Assembly: GCF_011382985.1 (NCBI RefSeq)
Contig: NZ_CP049933.1
Span: 2,356,001-2,420,000 of the forward strand
Length of the DNA: 64,000 nucleotides
Direction of reading: 5' to 3'
Source: Leucobacter coleopterorum
Lineage (GTDB): Bacteria; Actinomycetota; Actinomycetes; Actinomycetales; Microbacteriaceae
Shown here: piece after piece, positions 55,650 through 64,000 of the stretch
Position numbering within the stretch: position 1 is the first letter of the stretch
Layout of the letters: the number at the start of each line of letters is the position of its first letter
The notes under the pieces: model-generated
The model's input: the letters and a program-made list of their open reading frames with translations, nothing else
Databases searched by the model: none
What the model was told of the DNA's origin: nothing
Made by a program: the position numbers and the translations under genes

Positions 55650-56983
55650 GCCTGGCCCTCGAGACGCAGCATGCTGGTCACTCCAACAACGAAGCTGCTT
55701 GCGCGCAGCGCCTCTACTGTGGCGGCAAGATCGGCCTCGCGTGCGACGTGGGTGCCGATCACCAGTGTTGCCTGGCCAGCGGTGTCTTCGGCAACGGACT
55801 GGGTCACGCTCGCCGCGGAGACACCGTGCTCGGCCAGAATACCGGCGATAGCCGCAAGAACACCGGGCTGATCCTGCACATCAAGCATGATCTGATAGGC
55901 GGTACTCACCTCACCAACCGGCAGGATCGGGAGTTCAGCGTGCAGCGATCCGGGTAGACCAGGCCCGCCGATCACGTGGCGTCGTGCAGCTGAGACGAGA
56001 TCCCCCATCACGGCCGATGCCGTCTCGGCACCACCGGCACCGGCACCGTAGAACATCAGTTCACCGGCGGCCTCGGCCTCAACAAACACCGCGTTTTTGC
56101 CACCGTGCACGGCAGCAAGCGGGTGATCGCGATTGATCAGTGCCGGGTAGACGCGCGCGGATACTCCGTCGGTGCCATCGGCAGAGGTGATGCGCTCAGC
56201 GATCGCGAGCAGCTTAATCACGTAGCCAGCCTGCTTTGCAGTCTCAACCTGGGCCAGGGTGATACTTGCGATCCCCTCGCGGTACACGGCTTCGACCGGC
56301 ACCTCAGTGTGGAACGCGATGCTCGCGAGGATCGTAGCCTTCTGCGCCGCGTCGTAACCCTCAACGTCAAGAGTAGGATCTGCCTCGAGGTAGCCAAGCT
56401 CGGCGGCCACTCGCATGGCGTCTTCGGCGCTGTCACCGAAGCGATCCATGCGGTCGAGAATGTAGTTCGTTGAGCCGTTGACAATGCCGAGCACGCGGGT
56501 GATGTGGTCGCCAGCGAGGCTTTCGCGCAGCGGGCGCAGGATTGGGATCGCCGCGGCGACCGCTGCCTCGTACGAGAGTTGCGCGCCGACCTGCTCGGCG
56601 GCATCCGCGAGCTCGCGCCCGTGCGCGGCAAGCAGCGCCTTGTTTGCAGTGACAACATCAGCGCCTCCCTGCAGCGCCTCAAGAATCAGCGTCTTGGCTG
56701 GTTCGATGCCGCCCATCAGCTCGATGACAATGTCGGCGCTCTGCACGAGCCGCTCGGCGTCAGTCGTGAAGAGTTCCCGCGGCAGATCTACGTCGCGCGG
56801 AGCATCGATGTTACGCACTGCGATGCCGGCGAGCGTCAGCCTGGCCCCGGCGCGAGCGGCAAGCTCGTCACCATGCTCCAGGATCAGCCTGGCCACCTGA
56901 GCACCAACCGAGCCACAGCCCAGCAGCGCCACACGAAGGTCGCGGTATCCGTTCAATTCGTTTCTCCGTTCTTCAACCAGCAT
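55646..56983 (-). CDS. hom: homoserine dehydrogenase
   Basis: A 445-residue NAD(P)-dependent enzyme that reduces aspartate semialdehyde to homoserine for threonine and methionine. The N-terminal Rossmann loop is LLGCGSVGAQVARL (about 19-32). The catalytic domain carries NGSTNYIL and ELGYLEADPTLDVEG, and a C-terminal ACT domain (about 360-440, DQPGVLAAIAGILAEHGVS) allows threonine feedback inhibition. It is 29 bases after lysA and coupled to thrB. Confidence 0.95.
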   Translation of the reverse strand: MLVEERRNELNGYRDLRVALLGCGSVGAQVARLILEHGDELAARAGARLTLAGIAVRNIDAPRDVDLPRELFTTDAERLVQSADIVIELMGGIEPAKTLILEALQGGADVVTANKALLAAHGRELADAAEQVGAQLSYEAAVAAAIPILRPLRESLAGDHITRVLGIVNGSTNYILDRMDRFGDSAEDAMRVAAELGYLEADPTLDVEGYDAAQKATILASIAFHTEVPVEAVYREGIASITLAQVETAKQAGYVIKLLAIAERITSADGTDGVSARVYPALINRDHPLAAVHGGKNAVFVEAEAAGELMFYGAGAGGAETASAVMGDLVSAARRHVIGGPGLPGSLHAELPILPVGEVSTAYQIMLDVQDQPGVLAAIAGILAEHGVSAASVTQSVAEDTAGQATLVIGTHVAREADLAATVEALRASSFVVGVTSMLRLEGQA

Positions 56984-57012
56984 CTGAACTCAGACGCTCT
57001 GCGTAAGTAAAA

Positions 57013-58427
57013 TCAGACGCTTCGTGCGAGTAAATCGTCTTCGGTCTCGCCGCGCACGATCACGCGGGCTTCGCCGTCGCGCACCGCAACAACCGGTGGG
57101 CGGGCACATAGTTGTAGTTGCTCGCGAGCGACCAGCAGTAGGCACCGGTCGTGGCGACCGCGAGGGTATCGCCGGGCTGCACGTCGCCGGGCAGCACATC
57201 ACGCTGCACCACAACGTCGCCGGACTCGCAGTGTTTGCCGACGACCCGCACGAGCGCCGGGGCGGCATCGCTGACACGGTTCGCGATGCGCACCTGGTAA
57301 TCGGCACCGTAGAGGGCAGGGCGCGCGTTGTCACTCATGCCGCCGTCGACGCTCACATATAGACGCTCAGCAAAGTCACGCTCGGCAGGATCCTGTTCGG
57401 CGTCACTTCCAGCAAGTTGCACTGGCTTCGTCGTGCCAACCGTGTAGAGCGTAACGCCAGCTTGCCCAATGACTGCGCGGCCCGGTTCAAAGGCGAGCTT
57501 CGGCAGGGCGATGCCGAGATCCTGTGCGCTCTGCGCCACAATGTCAGCAAGCTCGCGGGCGATCACGGCGACCTCGGGGGCGTTGTCGGCCTCGTCGCTG
57601 GTGTACGCGATACCAAAGCCGCCACCCAAGTTGAGCTCAGGGATCGGGCGACCAGCAATCTCGGCGAGCTCGCCGTAGACGCTGAGCAGGCGACGGGCAG
57701 ACTCGCGAAAGCCCTCCGTTGCAAAAATCTGGGAGCCAATGTGGCAGTGCAGGCCAACAAAGTCGAGACTGCTGTGGTTCAGGATCGCGCGCACCAGGCG
57801 CGGCGCTTCGCTGAGGGGCTGGCCGAACTTCTGATCCTCGTGTGAGGTCGCGAGGAACGCATGTGTCGACGCGTGCACGCCGCTGTTGACGCGCAAACGG
57901 ACCCGCTGCACACGGCCGGCCGCGGCAGCCGCCTCGGCGACGCGCTCGGTCTCTATCTCACTGTCGATCACAATCGTGCCGACGCCCGCTTTGACTGCGC
58001 GGGCGATTTCTTCAACCGACTTGTTGTTGCCGTGGAAGCCGATCCTCGCGGGATCAACCCCTGCTTTGAGCGCAACCGCGAGCTCGCCGCCGCTCGCAAC
58101 ATCGATGGCGAGACCTTCCTCAGCCATCCAGCGTGCAACCTCAACACACAGGAACGCTTTGCTGGCGTAGTACACGGTGGCCTCGGTGCCGACACGACGA
58201 GCCTCAGACTGTAGCGCTTCACGAATCTCGCGTGCGCGGGCGCGGGCCGCGTCTTCGTCAACCACATAGAGCGGTGAGCCGAACTGCTGCGTCAACTCGG
58301 TTGCGCGAATGCCGCCAAGCTTCAACTGCTGGCATTCGCGGCCACGCCGTGCGGTTGGCGGAAACACGCGCGGGTCGATGGTGTTGGGGTCGTTTGCGAG
58401 TTGGACCTGATTGGCTTCAAGAGTCAT
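57013..58427 (-). CDS. lysA: diaminopimelate decarboxylase (frameshift at 57102-57104)
   Basis: A fold-type III PLP enzyme that decarboxylates meso-diaminopimelate to lysine. The PLP lysine is about Lys90 in VYYASKAFL; other motifs are HCHIGSQI, the phosphate-binding LNLGGGFG and CESGDVV. One base restored in the G3 run at 57102-57104 turns the C-terminus from PAHRL to PRPPVVAVRDGEARVIVRGE and gives 471 residues. ATG at 58427 follows AAGGAAA. It heads the lysA-hom-thrB run; argS, a frequent upstream neighbour, is absent. Confidence 0.93.
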
Positions 58428-58627
58428 TGTTTGTGTTTCCTTGGGTGGGATCCCATAATCTCGGCAAGGCAACGCGCTCAGTGCACTGTTTGTGCGGCGC
58501 AGAATTTGGCGAGCGGACCCGGATTGGCCCCTGAAGCCGTGCGAACACGGGGGTCACCCGCGGTCGAACGAAATAATTCTAGTGGATGCTGAGCCCAGAC
58601 CTGGGAATATGAATAGGTGAAGGGTGT

Positions 58628-59902
58628 CTAGCGTTTGATGACAAAGGGCCGCAGGTTGAGTGGCTTACCGTCGACAGCTGGTTCTCGCCCCGCCACGAGA
58701 TCCGCGAGCACCTCACCAGTAACAGGCCCCAATGACAACCCGTGCATGTTGTGTCCAGCCGCAACCAGCACCTCGGGGCGGTTCGGGATCGCGCCCAGCA
58801 GCGGCATGCCGTCGGCGGTCATGGGCCTCGCTCCGACCCACTCGTCGGTGCGGTGCTGCCAGTCGGCACCGGTGATGAGGCCGCTCGCAGCGCGAGTGAG
58901 CACGTCAATTTGGTCAGCATTGAAGCGGTCAGGGCGACCGTCAAACTCCATCATCCCCACGACTCGCAGTCTGTCGTGCATCGGAATCACAACGCAGTGA
59001 CGGTCAATAGAGTGCACGAGCGTCTGCGGCATTCGCTCCACGGGAACGGTGTAGCTGTATCCCTTGCCCGACACAATGCTTGTGCTGCGCACGCCCGAAC
59101 GCTTCAATATCGGCGTTGTCCATGCGCCCGCCGCAACGATGACGCGATCACCGCTCACACTCACCTCAGCACCCGAGGCATTTTCGCAGACAATACTCGC
59201 CCCTTTGCCAAGGCGCAGCGCGGTCATACCGGTGTGCACCTCGGCTCCAGCAGCAGTGACATGACGGATCAGGCTAGCCACAAATGTAACGGGATCCAAG
59301 GATCGTTCGGCTGGCAACATGAACCCGGCCCGGATGCCGGGGGCAACTGTTGGTTCTGCGGCGCGCAGAGCCGAACCCCGCAGGATCGGCTCTGGTTCTT
59401 CGCCCCAGCCCTTCCGGGCTCTGCGGCGATACTTCTCGTGTGCTGCGAGCAGTTCGCCCTCGTCAGAGCAGGTCATCAGATACCCCTCGCTGCCGCCAGA
59501 GGTATCGATCCCGTCAGCAGTCATACGATCCAACGCGGGAAAAATGCCGTGAGCAAACTGCGCGAGCGCAGCCGCACCGTGAGCAGAGCGTTTCTGAGAA
59601 GAGGCCCGCAGAAAACCAAGACCAAATCCTGCAAGCTGCGGCAGTTTGAGAGGGGCGATAGAGAGGTAAGAGGATCGAGTGAAAACCCCAACGGTGACAT
59701 CGCGGGCCGTGTGCGGTGAGGCGAGCGGCGCAACCTGCTGCGGGGTGAGTTCACCAGCATTGCCGGTGGCGGCACCGCTGCCGAGCTTGTCACGCTCGAT
59801 AATTGTGACGCGGTGCCCCTCACGGAGCAGTGCGTACGTCGCGCTCAGCCCAATCAATCCGCCGCCAACGATAACCACGTGCTGGGAGCCCAACTTGTTC
59901 AT
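58628..59902 (-). CDS. FAD-dependent D-amino acid dehydrogenase-like oxidoreductase
   Basis: A 424-residue DadA/DAO-family flavoprotein. The FAD-binding loop VVIVGGGLIGLSATYALL (about 8-25) is followed by IIERD, and the C-terminal block AAGHNMHGLSLGPVTGEVLADL is typical of D-amino-acid dehydrogenases, which deaminate D-amino acids and feed electrons to the respiratory chain. ATG at 59902 with AAAGGAAC upstream is chosen over longer in-frame starts. It is the last gene of the operon with the dipeptide transporter and LD-carboxypeptidase, 11 bases after the serine hydrolase. Confidence 0.88.
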   Translation of the reverse strand: MNKLGSQHVVIVGGGLIGLSATYALLREGHRVTIIERDKLGSGAATGNAGELTPQQVAPLASPHTARDVTVGVFTRSSYLSIAPLKLPQLAGFGLGFLRASSQKRSAHGAAALAQFAHGIFPALDRMTADGIDTSGGSEGYLMTCSDEGELLAAHEKYRRRARKGWGEEPEPILRGSALRAAEPTVAPGIRAGFMLPAERSLDPVTFVASLIRHVTAAGAEVHTGMTALRLGKGASIVCENASGAEVSVSGDRVIVAAGAWTTPILKRSGVRSTSIVSGKGYSYTVPVERMPQTLVHSIDRHCVVIPMHDRLRVVGMMEFDGRPDRFNADQIDVLTRAASGLITGADWQHRTDEWVGARPMTADGMPLLGAIPNRPEVLVAAGHNMHGLSLGPVTGEVLADLVAGREPAVDGKPLNLRPFVIKR

Positions 59903-59913
59903 GTTCGTTCCTT

Positions 59914-60693
59914 TCAGCGAGTGATGCCCGCAGTAATAATGCTTTCGGCCCATTCGCGCACCCACGCCTCGCTCGTCGTTGCTCCCTCGGTGCACACAGC
60001 GAGCACTTCAGCCTGCTCACGACCCGGGCGTATAAACCAGGCAACATCGTGCCGCATGCCGGTAACCCATCCGCTCTTCGATCCCCAGTCCGCAAGATGC
60101 ATCCCTGCGAGTGTTCCCTCATGACTCACGATGAACGGAAAGCGCTGTTTACGCAGATGCATCAAGAGCAGCGAGGTGCTCTCCGGTGTGAGCACCCGGG
60201 CAGTAAGAATCGCGTGCAGCATCACTGCGAGGTCACGAGCAGTCGTTTCGATCGTGAGTCCCGCGTTTCGTGCTGAGTAGTCGCAGATCAACCGCCCCAT
60301 GCGCGAGTTGCGTCCACCCAACTGCTGAAGGGCTCCATTCACCGCGCTGAGACCCACCAACTCCGCGAGCATATTGGTGCCCTCGTTCGAGGACCACTCG
60401 ATCATGCGCTCCAAGCATTCCCCGAGCGAAACTGGGGTGTTCTGCGCGGGAAATCCCTCGTCGACCTCGCCAGCGGGAAAACCAAAGTCGGGGGCACCCG
60501 TCACAGCACTGGCAAAGCGATGCTGGCTCGGCAACACGGTTGTCAGCAACAGCTCACCACAATCGACTCTCTGCAGCACAGCCACCGCGACTCCAAGTTT
60601 CAGCGTGCTCGCTGCGTAGTAGACGCGGTCGCTATCGCGCTCGCTGAGCAGGCGTCCGTCGCTATCCAGATGACAAAAACTGGTGTGTGTCAC
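59914..60693 (-). CDS. class A beta-lactamase-fold serine hydrolase, apparently cytoplasmic
   Basis: A 259-residue protein of the serine beta-lactamase/penicillin-binding fold. SxxK is STLK at 29-32, the SDN position reads SSN (EWSSNEGTN), and KTG is KSG (GSKSGWVTG). No signal peptide precedes the SxxK, so unlike true class A beta-lactamases it should stay in the cytoplasm. A peptidase or esterase acting on imported D-amino-acid peptides fits its operon place better than antibiotic resistance. It overlaps the upstream LD-carboxypeptidase gene by 4 bases (ATGA). Confidence 0.82.
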   Translation of the reverse strand: MTHTSFCHLDSDGRLLSERDSDRVYYAASTLKLGVAVAVLQRVDCGELLLTTVLPSQHRFASAVTGAPDFGFPAGEVDEGFPAQNTPVSLGECLERMIEWSSNEGTNMLAELVGLSAVNGALQQLGGRNSRMGRLICDYSARNAGLTIETTARDLAVMLHAILTARVLTPESTSLLLMHLRKQRFPFIVSHEGTLAGMHLADWGSKSGWVTGMRHDVAWFIRPGREQAEVLAVCTEGATTSEAWVREWAESIITAGITR

Positions 60694-61643
60694 CCCAGCA
60701 CCTCTAGCCGGGGCTGCTGCGCATCAGCGACGAGTTTCGCCTGCACGCCAAGCGGCACGCAGTCAACGCCAAACCCGTGCCCGAAGGGCAGACCCCACAC
60801 GAGCGGGATGCCAAGCGGAACCAGCAGTTCTTCGGCGAGCGCACGAATCTCGGGCAGCGGACTGCACTCGTGCCAGGTGCCAAGAACGATTCCGGCAGCC
60901 CCTTCAAAGTACCCAGATCGCAGCAGATTCACGAGAAAGCCGTCGATCCGATACGTCTGTTCTGAGACATCCTCGATCAACACGATCCTCCCCTTCGCGC
61001 TACGCCCGCCCGGGCGCGAACCCGTGGTCATTGCGAGCAAGCTGAGGTTTCCACCCGTGAGCGTCCCCTCGCCGACGCCCTGAACCATCGTGTCTGCGCC
61101 TGGGGCAGACAGCGTCTTCCCTCGTGTCGGCAAAAATAGCGAGCGTTTCAGCGCCGTGATATTGCGAGGATCATCCATCAGTTCGCCGGTCCCAAGCATG
61201 GGCGCAAACCACGTCGCAACGCCGAGTTCACGCTCCCAGAACTCGTGCAGCGCGGTGATATCGGAAGAGCCGATCAGGGGTTTGGGGCGCGCCGCCCGAA
61301 GCGCCCCGACGTCAAGCAGGTCGAGCAGCCTCACAGCACCGTAACCTCCGCGCATGCAGAACACCGCGGCAAGGGAGTCGTCAGTGTAGGCACGCATCAG
61401 GTCTGCCGCGCGCTGCTCGTCACTGCCCGCCAGATAACTACCAGCCCGCGGGTGCGTGTCGAGCGCATGCTCCCCCACCACCGGCACAAGACCCCAACTC
61501 TCAACGAGAGCAATAGCCTCGCGCATCCGGTCAGCAGGAACCGCGCTTGAGGGCGTGACCAGACCGACTCGGTCACCCACTTGCAGGGGCCGGAGCCCCG
61601 GGGAACCGTGCGGGTGATCCCCCGCAGTGTGTGCAGCACTCAT
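60690..61643 (-). CDS. S66-family LD-carboxypeptidase
   Basis: A 317-residue S66 peptidase. The nucleophile is Ser127 in IGSSDITALH, with RGGYGAVRLL (about 98-107) before it, IVLIEDVSE supplying the glutamate and LPFGHGFG the histidine, the classic LdcA arrangement. LdcA cleaves the terminal D-Ala from tetrapeptides during peptidoglycan recycling in the cytoplasm. It lies 3 bases after the transporter ATPase gene and overlaps the serine hydrolase gene. Confidence 0.9.
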   Translation of the reverse strand: MSAAHTAGDHPHGSPGLRPLQVGDRVGLVTPSSAVPADRMREAIALVESWGLVPVVGEHALDTHPRAGSYLAGSDEQRAADLMRAYTDDSLAAVFCMRGGYGAVRLLDLLDVGALRAARPKPLIGSSDITALHEFWERELGVATWFAPMLGTGELMDDPRNITALKRSLFLPTRGKTLSAPGADTMVQGVGEGTLTGGNLSLLAMTTGSRPGGRSAKGRIVLIEDVSEQTYRIDGFLVNLLRSGYFEGAAGIVLGTWHECSPLPEIRALAEELLVPLGIPLVWGLPFGHGFGVDCVPLGVQAKLVADAQQPRLEVLG

Positions 61644-61646
61644 TCG

Positions 61647-63372
61647 TTACTCAACTTCCTCAACCTCGACCTCGCGCAGTTCTCGGGACGGCACCACCGA
61701 GAGCAGCTTTCGGGTGTACTCGTGCTGTGGATCAAGCAGCACGTCTTCAACCGTCCCGTGCTCAACAATCTCGCCCCGATACATCACCGCGACACGATCA
61801 GCGATGTTCCAGGCAAGACCAAGGTCGTGCGTAATCACGAGCGCCCCGAGCCCCAGTTCACACCGCAATCGCAAGAGCAGCGCGAGCACACCAGCGCGCA
61901 CTGAGGCGTCGAGGCTTGCAACCGGCTCATCGGCAACAATGAACTCCGGCCTCAGGGCAAGCGCCCCGGCAATCACGACCCGCTGACGCTGCCCTCCAGA
62001 TAGCTCCTGCGGAATCGCTTGGAAATACTTTTCTGGTGGGGTCAGTTCAGCATCTGCAAGCGCCTGCGCAACGATCTCACGTTCGTCGCCCCGCATGCGG
62101 TGCAGCCTCGGCCCTCAGCAACCGCTTCGTAGACGCTCTGTTTCGGGTTCAGCGCGGCCGAGGGGTCTTGAAGCACAAATTGCACCCGACGACGGTAGGC
62201 TTTGAGATCTTTTCGTCGTGTTGGCAGAGGTTTTGAGCGATACATGAGTTCACCGGAGGTAGGCTCCTGCAGCCCGAGCACTGTACGCGCGAGCGTCGTT
62301 TTTCCAGATCCTGACTGCCCAACGAGGGCGATAATCTCGCCCGGGCGGCACGTAAGGTTCACATCTTTTACGGCCGCATGCGCACGCTCACCTCGACCAA
62401 ACGTGACGGTCAGGTCTCGCGCCGCGATCACGGCGTCCTCGAGCGAGAGCAGCGTGGTCGGAGTTGCCGACACCGCAGCGGGCTCTGGCATCTCGCGGGA
62501 TCCGGGGCCCTCAGGTCCGGGGGCATCGGGTGCGGTGTAGCTGGGCAATGAGAGCCTCGACGACCAGTCACCAATCGTGGGGAAAGCCGCAGCAAGCGCC
62601 TGCGTGTGCGGGTGCTTCGGTGCTGTCATCACCTCGTGCGAGGGGCCCTGCTCAACGATCTGCCCCTGCTGCATGACCACAATCTGCTCGCACGTTGCCG
62701 CGAGAACAGACAGGTCGTGACTGATCATGATGAGCGAAAGACCGCGCTCCCGAACCTTCTCTTTGAGTAGGTTGAGGATCTGATCCTGCACAATCACGTC
62801 GAGCGCGGTTGTCGGCTCATCGGCAATCAGAATCTCGGGTTCACAGGCGAGCGCGAGTGCAATCATGACGCGCTGCTTCTGCCCACCCGAGAGTTCGTGC
62901 GGGTACGAGCGCGCTTTGAAACGGGGTAGATCAACTTGCTGCAGCAGTTCCACGACACGGCGATCACGCTCCGCCGCTTCACTGTACTTCTTACGTGCGC
63001 CCGTCGCGTGCAGCATGAGCGCCTCAGCGATTTGGTCGCCGATGCGCTGCACCGGGTTCAAGGAGTGCATCGCCCCTTGAAACACAATTGCGGCTTCGGT
63101 CCAGCGAACTGCACGCAGACGCCCCAGCTCATCTCCGCAATCGATTCGTCGCCGAGCATAATGCGACCCTCAATTTTGGCGTTCGGTGGCAGCAAACGCA
63201 GCACACTCATTGCGAGCGTTGACTTGCCGCACCCGGAAGCCCCAGCAAGGCCGATCGTTGAGCCGACCGGCACGTCAAGATTTACTCCGCGCACGGCCTC
63301 TACACGACCGCGCTCTCCCTGCTCGTGAGTGGAGTAGCTGATCCGCACATTCTCAAATTTCAGATTCGGCAT
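61647..63372 (-). CDS. fused double ATPase of a dipeptide/oligopeptide ABC transporter (two frameshifts)
   Basis: A DppD-DppF-type fusion. The first ATPase has GASGCGKST and HELSGGQKQR, and the second has GQSGSGKTT and QELSGGQRQR. Single-base losses in C4 at 63122-63125 and C3 at 62112-62114 break the frame. Repair gives MSWGRLRAVRWTEAAIVFQG and AVAEGPRLHRMRGDEREIVA, and one 575-residue protein. Each half ends in the nickel/oligopeptide-type C-terminal block. The ATG overlaps the permease stop (TAATG). It should energise peptide import through the adjacent permease. Confidence 0.88.
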
Positions 63373-64000
63373 TATCGACCTCGCAGAGTTGGGTTGACCA
63401 CGGCTTCAAGCGCGCGGCCGGCGAGTGTAAAGGAAAGCACCACAATCACAATGGCGATGCCTGGCGGGAGCACAAACCACCAGTACCCCGCGGTCGCGGC
63501 CCCGGTATCAAGCGCCATCTTCAGCATCGACCCCACGAGATCGTGGACGGGTCGCCGAGGCCCAGAAAGGACAGCGTCGACTCAGAAATAATCGCTGAAC
63601 CAACGGTCAGCGTGGTGTTGGCAAGCACGAGAGGCATCACGGCAGGAAGCACGTGTTTCCACAGGATGTGGCCGTCGCCAGCACCGAGCGCCCAGGAACG
63701 CTCAATGTAGCCGCGAGACTCGACCGTGAGCGTCTGTGACCTCACGAGACGCGCGGTCGACGCCCACGAGGTCACCCCGATCGCGATGATGATTGTTGTC
63801 ACCCCGCCCCAGCACGCTGGAGAGCACAATCGCGAGCACGAGTGACGGAACCACAAGGAAGAAATCCACGATGCGCAGCAGAATTGCTTGGGTCGCCCCG
63901 TGAAAGTGACCAGCCGCCATGCCAACTGCCGTACCGATCACCATCGAAACGAGCGTCGCCGCAAACCCAACAAGCATCGAGGCCCTGCCACCCCACACGA
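63372..64000 (-). CDS. DppC-type peptide ABC transporter permease (partial, three frameshifts)
   Basis: A BPD-type inner-membrane permease running off the right edge, so its N-terminus is missing. The visible part begins near GGRASMLVGFAATLVSMVIG and contains the EAA loop (YIERSWALGAGDGHILWKHVLP) and GLGDPSTISWGSMLKMALD, which are hallmarks of DppC/OppC. One base each must be restored at C4 63807-63810, C4 63802-63805 and C4 63531-63534. The restored C-terminus ends LEAVVNPTLRGR at a TAA overlapping the ATPase ATG. Its partner permease and binding protein should lie beyond the window. Confidence 0.85.

Noticed and set aside
59914..60693. Antibiotic-resistance beta-lactamase
   Set aside because: It lacks a signal peptide, has SSN in place of SDN, and sits in a peptide-salvage operon; resistance function is not supported.

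Overview
This window reads as a contiguous chromosomal segment of a high-GC Gram-positive bacterium of the phylum Actinomycetota. A Microbacteriaceae member such as Leucobacter is my best guess, not a proven placement. The support is a mycothiol-dependent formaldehyde dehydrogenase, an actinobacterial-type rho with a very long Ala/Glu/Arg-rich extension, the lysA-hom-thrB-rho-prfA and prmC-tsaC-wecA-atp gene orders, and frequent GTG starts. Genes are dense and no stretch over 300 bases lacks one. I see one tRNA gene (Gln), no rRNA, no CRISPR array and no insertion sequence.

Layout, left to right. (1) 1-2.5 kb: prs (cut by the edge), glmU and tRNA-Gln. (2) 2.5-16 kb: accessory metabolism with many regulators. 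It holds a MarR gene, an amidase divergent from a TetR gene, a LysR gene divergent from a fold-type I PLP decarboxylase and two tandem CycA-like permeases, an acyl-CoA dehydrogenase divergent from a TetR gene, an mscR/metallo-hydrolase formaldehyde module and an NADP-dependent oxidoreductase. (3) 16-24.5 kb: an ABC-F ATPase, a Tat-exported phosphoesterase, a penicillin-acylase homologue, and a DsbA/FrnE-like thiol oxidoreductase followed 19 bases later by a 60-residue peptide ending in CCGGGCC. (4) 23.5-28.5 kb: the housekeeping run OsmC-metG-tatD-rsmA-ispE. (5) 28.5-31.7 kb: gabT, a PP2C phosphatase and yaaA. (6) 31.8-42.1 kb: the complete F1Fo ATP synthase operon, preceded by an AtpI-like gene, wecA, tsaC and prmC. 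(7) 42.1-51.3 kb: an apparent insertion between prmC and prfA, with cysK-cysE, a phosphonate-type ABC transporter with a tyrosine-type phosphatase, an MFS transporter, a GNAT and an S66 peptidase. (8) 51.3-58.4 kb: prfA, a highly divergent rho, thrB, hom and lysA. (9) 58.6-64 kb: a close-packed operon (dipeptide-type ABC permease, fused double ATPase, LD-carboxypeptidase, class A serine hydrolase, D-amino-acid dehydrogenase-like enzyme) that looks like salvage of D-amino-acid-containing or cell-wall peptides.

Two things matter most when reading the window. First, about 25 single-base losses interrupt otherwise intact genes, including essential ones (atpB, atpC, prfA, cysK, thrB, lysA). Every one falls in a short run of G or C, and restoring one base per site gives full-length family-like proteins, so I treat them as sequencing errors and annotate the restored genes. 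Second, the rho gene at the canonical locus has lost its Walker A lysines, catalytic glutamate, Q-loop, R-loop and arginine finger while its frame and RNA-binding domain are intact. Homopolymer errors cannot explain that, and it is the most surprising biology here, together with the cysteine-tailed peptide beside the thiol oxidoreductase.
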